Source: Mesostigma viride (lineage: Eukaryota > Streptophyta > Mesostigmatophyceae > Mesostigmatales > Mesostigmataceae). From it: a stretch of DNA of 56,000 nt. Shown in pieces: positions 53,171 to 56,000 of the stretch; position 1 is the stretch's first letter, and every line of letters begins with the position of its first letter. The notes beneath the pieces were generated by a model. The model saw nothing but the letters and a program-made list of their open reading frames with translations, had not been told where the DNA came from and searched no databases. The position numbers were made by a program, and so were the translations under genes. The DNA lies in the NCBI GenBank assembly GCA_009746045.1, contig RPFO01000041.1, positions 9,580,468 through 9,636,467 of the forward strand, read 5' to 3'.

Positions 53171-56000
53171 TGAGTCGGGCTTTTAATGCTCGCACACTAG
53201 CCTGTCAGACGGTTAGGGCGTTAAACTGGATGGGGGGGGGGGGCGAGACCCGCCTGCTGTAGATTCAGCCCGTGTGCCCGGGCCTCTGCAGCAGGCGGCC
53301 CTAGATGGGATCGATGATGCTTGCAGGTCCTTTGTCCGCCGGAACGGTGGTTCCGTAGCGGCAATGGCAGGATCTGTAGTGGATGGGGGTGAATATGCTG
53401 AAGGAGCCCCTTACGAACCGTTAGTGGCCGCACGCTTGGCTTTGCCTGGTCCGGGGGAAGGTGGCCAAGTGGATGTGCTGAACTTACTACCCCCCTCTTG
53501 GGGAGCAATTTTGAATGATGAGAGTAGGATGGTACGGACGCTGAGCCCAGCAGAGCGGATCTTGCAGAAGTCGATGCGGATCTCGCGGGGGTGTAGCATG
53601 GAGGAGTTCGCGCGGGTTTGCACGGTGTGTGTGGAGAGGGGGATTTTGGGTGGATTTTTTGAGGAGGAGCCGCCTATGGTGAACGGTACTTTTGGGGTCG
53701 GAAAGCCCGACGGCCGTATACGGCTGATTGTGGACAACCGGCGTGGCAACATGCCACTACCTGATCCTATGCCCGCTTTTTTACCACACCTTGGCGTGAT
53801 TTGCGATTTGCCCACGCGCGCTGGGGAGGATGTTTTTGGGGGCGTATCAGATTTGGATTCGTACTACAACAGACTCCGCCTGCCAGTTTGGATGCGGCGG
53901 TACTGTGCGTGGATGCCGGTGTGGTCGGATCTGGTGGGCCTGAGTGGGGCTCGTCGGAAGGTGTGGCCGTGGATGTTGTGCTGGCCAATGGGCAACAAGC
54001 TGGCCGTCGCGGTGGCCCAGTGTGTGCATCAGTCTGTGTTGTACCGCTGTGGCCCCAAGCCGCCGTTGGAGGCTAGTCGTGGGCTGAGCATCAACATGTC
54101 CGCGCTGATCCTGGTGGCGGAGGCCAACGAGGCGGGGGAGACCGTCCGGCTGAGGCTGGAGGAGGACCCTGCTGCGCCCTTGGCGCCCTCGCCGTGCTTC
54201 GAATCTCGGCAGGATCTGGAAGGTATGCATGCTGTGACGATCGATGACCTCCATTTCACCCACTGTGCGTCGGTGGATGGGGTGAATCAGCAGCTAGATC
54301 GTGTTCAGGCTGCCTACGCCGCTGTTGGGCTGGTGCAGAAGTCTGACAAGGTGGTACGGGCGACAGCAGAGCAGACTGGTGTGCAGGCGGTGGGGGTCAT
54401 TCACCAAAGGGATGGTGACGTGGTGCCTGTTCCTGAGCGTGTGGTGGCAGTTATCGCCGCTACTCATAGAATCTTAGATCGCGGGTTTACATACTACCGC
54501 GAACTTAGTTCTGTGCTTGGGAAGTGGGTGTGGATGCATCTGCTGTGCCGCCCCATGCTTTCGGTGTGGTCTGAGACGTACCGGCTGCTAGCAGCCATGA
54601 ATGCCTCCCTGCCTGGGCGCCGCTGGCGCCTCCCTGCGGGGGCCCGCCAGGAGCTTCAGGCGGCGATCGACCTGGCCCCCTTTTTGAGGGCGGCCAGGGC
54701 CCGGCCCCTTTCTGACCGGGTCGTCGCAAGTGATGCGAGCGGCTCCGGCGGTGGGGTGGTCTACAGGGACCTGCCTGGGGCCGATTGTGCCCGGCTGGCG
54801 ACCCGGCGCGAAGCGCGGGGGTGGCGGACGACAGCTTTAACGTCTGGGGAGGACTGGGACCTGGAGCGCATGGAGGAGGGGGACTACAGCCTGCTGGATA
54901 GTGGCCACTGGCGTACGGCACTGTCCTACCGGTGGCGGGGGCAGCCTAACCACATCAACGTCAAGGAGGCGATTGCTGCGACACAGGGGGTCGAGTGGTC
55001 GTGCCGGACCAAGGCGTGTCGGGGTAAGCGAGTCGTCCGGCTCGTAGACTCCAGTGCTGTGGTGGGGGCGTTTGTCAGAGGGCGGTCGTCTTCCTACCGT
55101 CTCAACCAGCTGGTTCGACGCTACTGCGCTCTGTCACTGGCTGGCGACATGCAGAGCCACTGGGTCTGGGTGGCTACCGACCACAACCCAGCTGACAAGG
55201 CCAGTCGGCGTGGCGCTTGGGTTCCTGACTTGACCCGGTGTGGTGACGTGCATCCCAACCCTGGGCCTGAGGGGGCGCGACGCCCTCGGGACTTGGCACT
55301 TTTGGAGGGCACAGTCAACCCTGTGTCTACCTTGCCAGCGTACCGACGTGCGGCGGCTGTCTACGTGGCGTGGGCGCCACCTGGCCCTGTCGACCCAGCT
55401 GACGCCGAAGCCATTTTCTGTGAGTGGATTTCTGCTGTCTACCATGCCAGAGGCGGGCGGGGGCGTACCTTATGCCAGCATGCCAAGGCCTGTCTGCACC
55501 TGTACTACCCCGACATTGTTCGGAATTGGGTACTGGCGGACCGCCTGCTAGCAGGTTGGCAGCGGCTTGTTCCGGCTGTCAGCCCTCCGCCTATGCCCTG
55601 GCGCCTTTGCTATTTCACTGCCCTGTTGCTAGTTTCACGTCGACAGGTGCATTTGAGTGCGTTGATTATTATTGCTTTCCAGCAGTATTTACGCATTAGC
55701 GAGGCGCTAGGGCTGCGGGTTCGGGATGTGGCTCATCCCGGCCACCCCCTTCTCGAGCCAGGGCCCATGGTCGGTGCCCTTGTGCTGCGCAACCCCAAAA
55801 CTGCGCAGGGGGCGGCCCAGCACGTCCTCGTCCGGGATCCACTTTCTTTGTGGCTCCTGCGACGTCTGACGGCTGGCCAGCCCCCGGATGCACTCCTCTT
55901 TCGAGGCTTAACGTACAGCCAGGCTAGGCAGCAGTGGGAGGCTGTGCAGGCCCGCATGAGCATCCCAGGGATGTTTTCTTTTCACAGCCTCCGGCATGGG
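53171..56000 (+). CDS. DIRS-like pol: reverse transcriptase, RNase H, tyrosine recombinase (partial)
   Basis: Likely start ATG 53171 (MSRAFNARTLACQTV); the frame then shifts in a run of 12 G (53232-53243) and is open to the window end. RT: FGVGKPDGRIRLIVDNRRGN, SDLDSYYNRLRLPVWM, LCWPMGNKLAVAVAQ, and the catalytic pair in TIDDLHFTH (54243-54248). RNase H: VASDASGSGGGVVY (Asp near 54732), NHINVKEAIAA, VRLVDSSAVVGAF and ATDHNPADKASR. Tyrosine recombinase: YLRISEALGLRVRDV (first Arg near 55692) and FSFHSLRHG (His-x-x-Arg) at the very end; the catalytic Tyr lies beyond the window. Such elements integrate as circles by site-specific recombination instead of with an integrase. Confidence 0.92.
55242..55268 (+). 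other. 2A-like ribosome-skipping motif GDVHPNPGP
   Basis: Encoded between RNase H and the tyrosine recombinase. Consensus 2A is D-[VI]-E-x-N-P-G-P; here Glu is replaced by His. If active it would release the recombinase as a separate protein starting with Pro. Chance occurrence is possible. Confidence 0.5.

Overview
The window looks like nuclear DNA of a eukaryote, most likely a green alga (a streptophyte or charophyte is plausible). Its genes carry GT-AG spliceosomal introns and long low-complexity tracts. Nearly all of it is transposable elements: LTR retrotransposons of the gypsy and copia classes, a DIRS-like tyrosine-recombinase retroelement, a LINE fragment, and hAT, CACTA-type, piggyBac-like and unclassified DNA transposons. 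The lineage is an inference. It rests partly on a cytosine-5 DNA methyltransferase sitting inside a gypsy polyprotein, an arrangement I recall being reported from charophyte algae and dinoflagellates.

Layout. 1-4.5 kb: tail of an unknown gene, minus-strand remnants of a retroelement (including an RNase H1-type hybrid-binding domain), and a tandem duplication. 4.5-7.4 kb: a 5'-truncated copia element on the minus strand. 7.4-33.85 kb: a gypsy element (gag, zinc knuckle, protease, C5-methyltransferase, reverse transcriptase) split twice. The first split (10139-27828, 5-bp target duplication TCATG) is a copia-like LTR element with the unusual order integrase-protease-RT-RNase H. That element itself holds a 6.1-kb TIR-bounded composite, a LINE fragment, a hAT copy and a piggyBac-like MITE. 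The second split (31788-33577, duplication ATAG) falls exactly at the RT catalytic motif. 33.85-35.1 kb: a second copia fragment and low-complexity DNA.

35.1-39.2 kb holds a six-exon TNP2-like (CACTA/EnSpm) transposase gene that appears intact. 40.1-51.5 kb is a gene of about 690 codons, broken by a 9,215-bp DNA transposon (40870-50084). That transposon has about 30-bp inverted termini, inverted subterminal arrays of a 173-bp repeat, and a 4-bp target duplication (CATG). It encodes two divergent genes: a DUF7869/integrase-like putative transposase with a Tudor-like tail, and a PHD-finger/polyglutamine protein. I regard it as the best candidate for an undescribed system. 51.9-56.0 kb is a DIRS-like element (gag-like ORF; RT, RNase H and tyrosine recombinase) running off the window end, with a 2A-like motif between RNase H and recombinase.

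At several insertion sites, removing the insert and one copy of the short target duplication restores the interrupted reading frame, so those boundaries are secure. Many frameshifts fall in homopolymer runs, so some apparent pseudogenes may be assembly errors.
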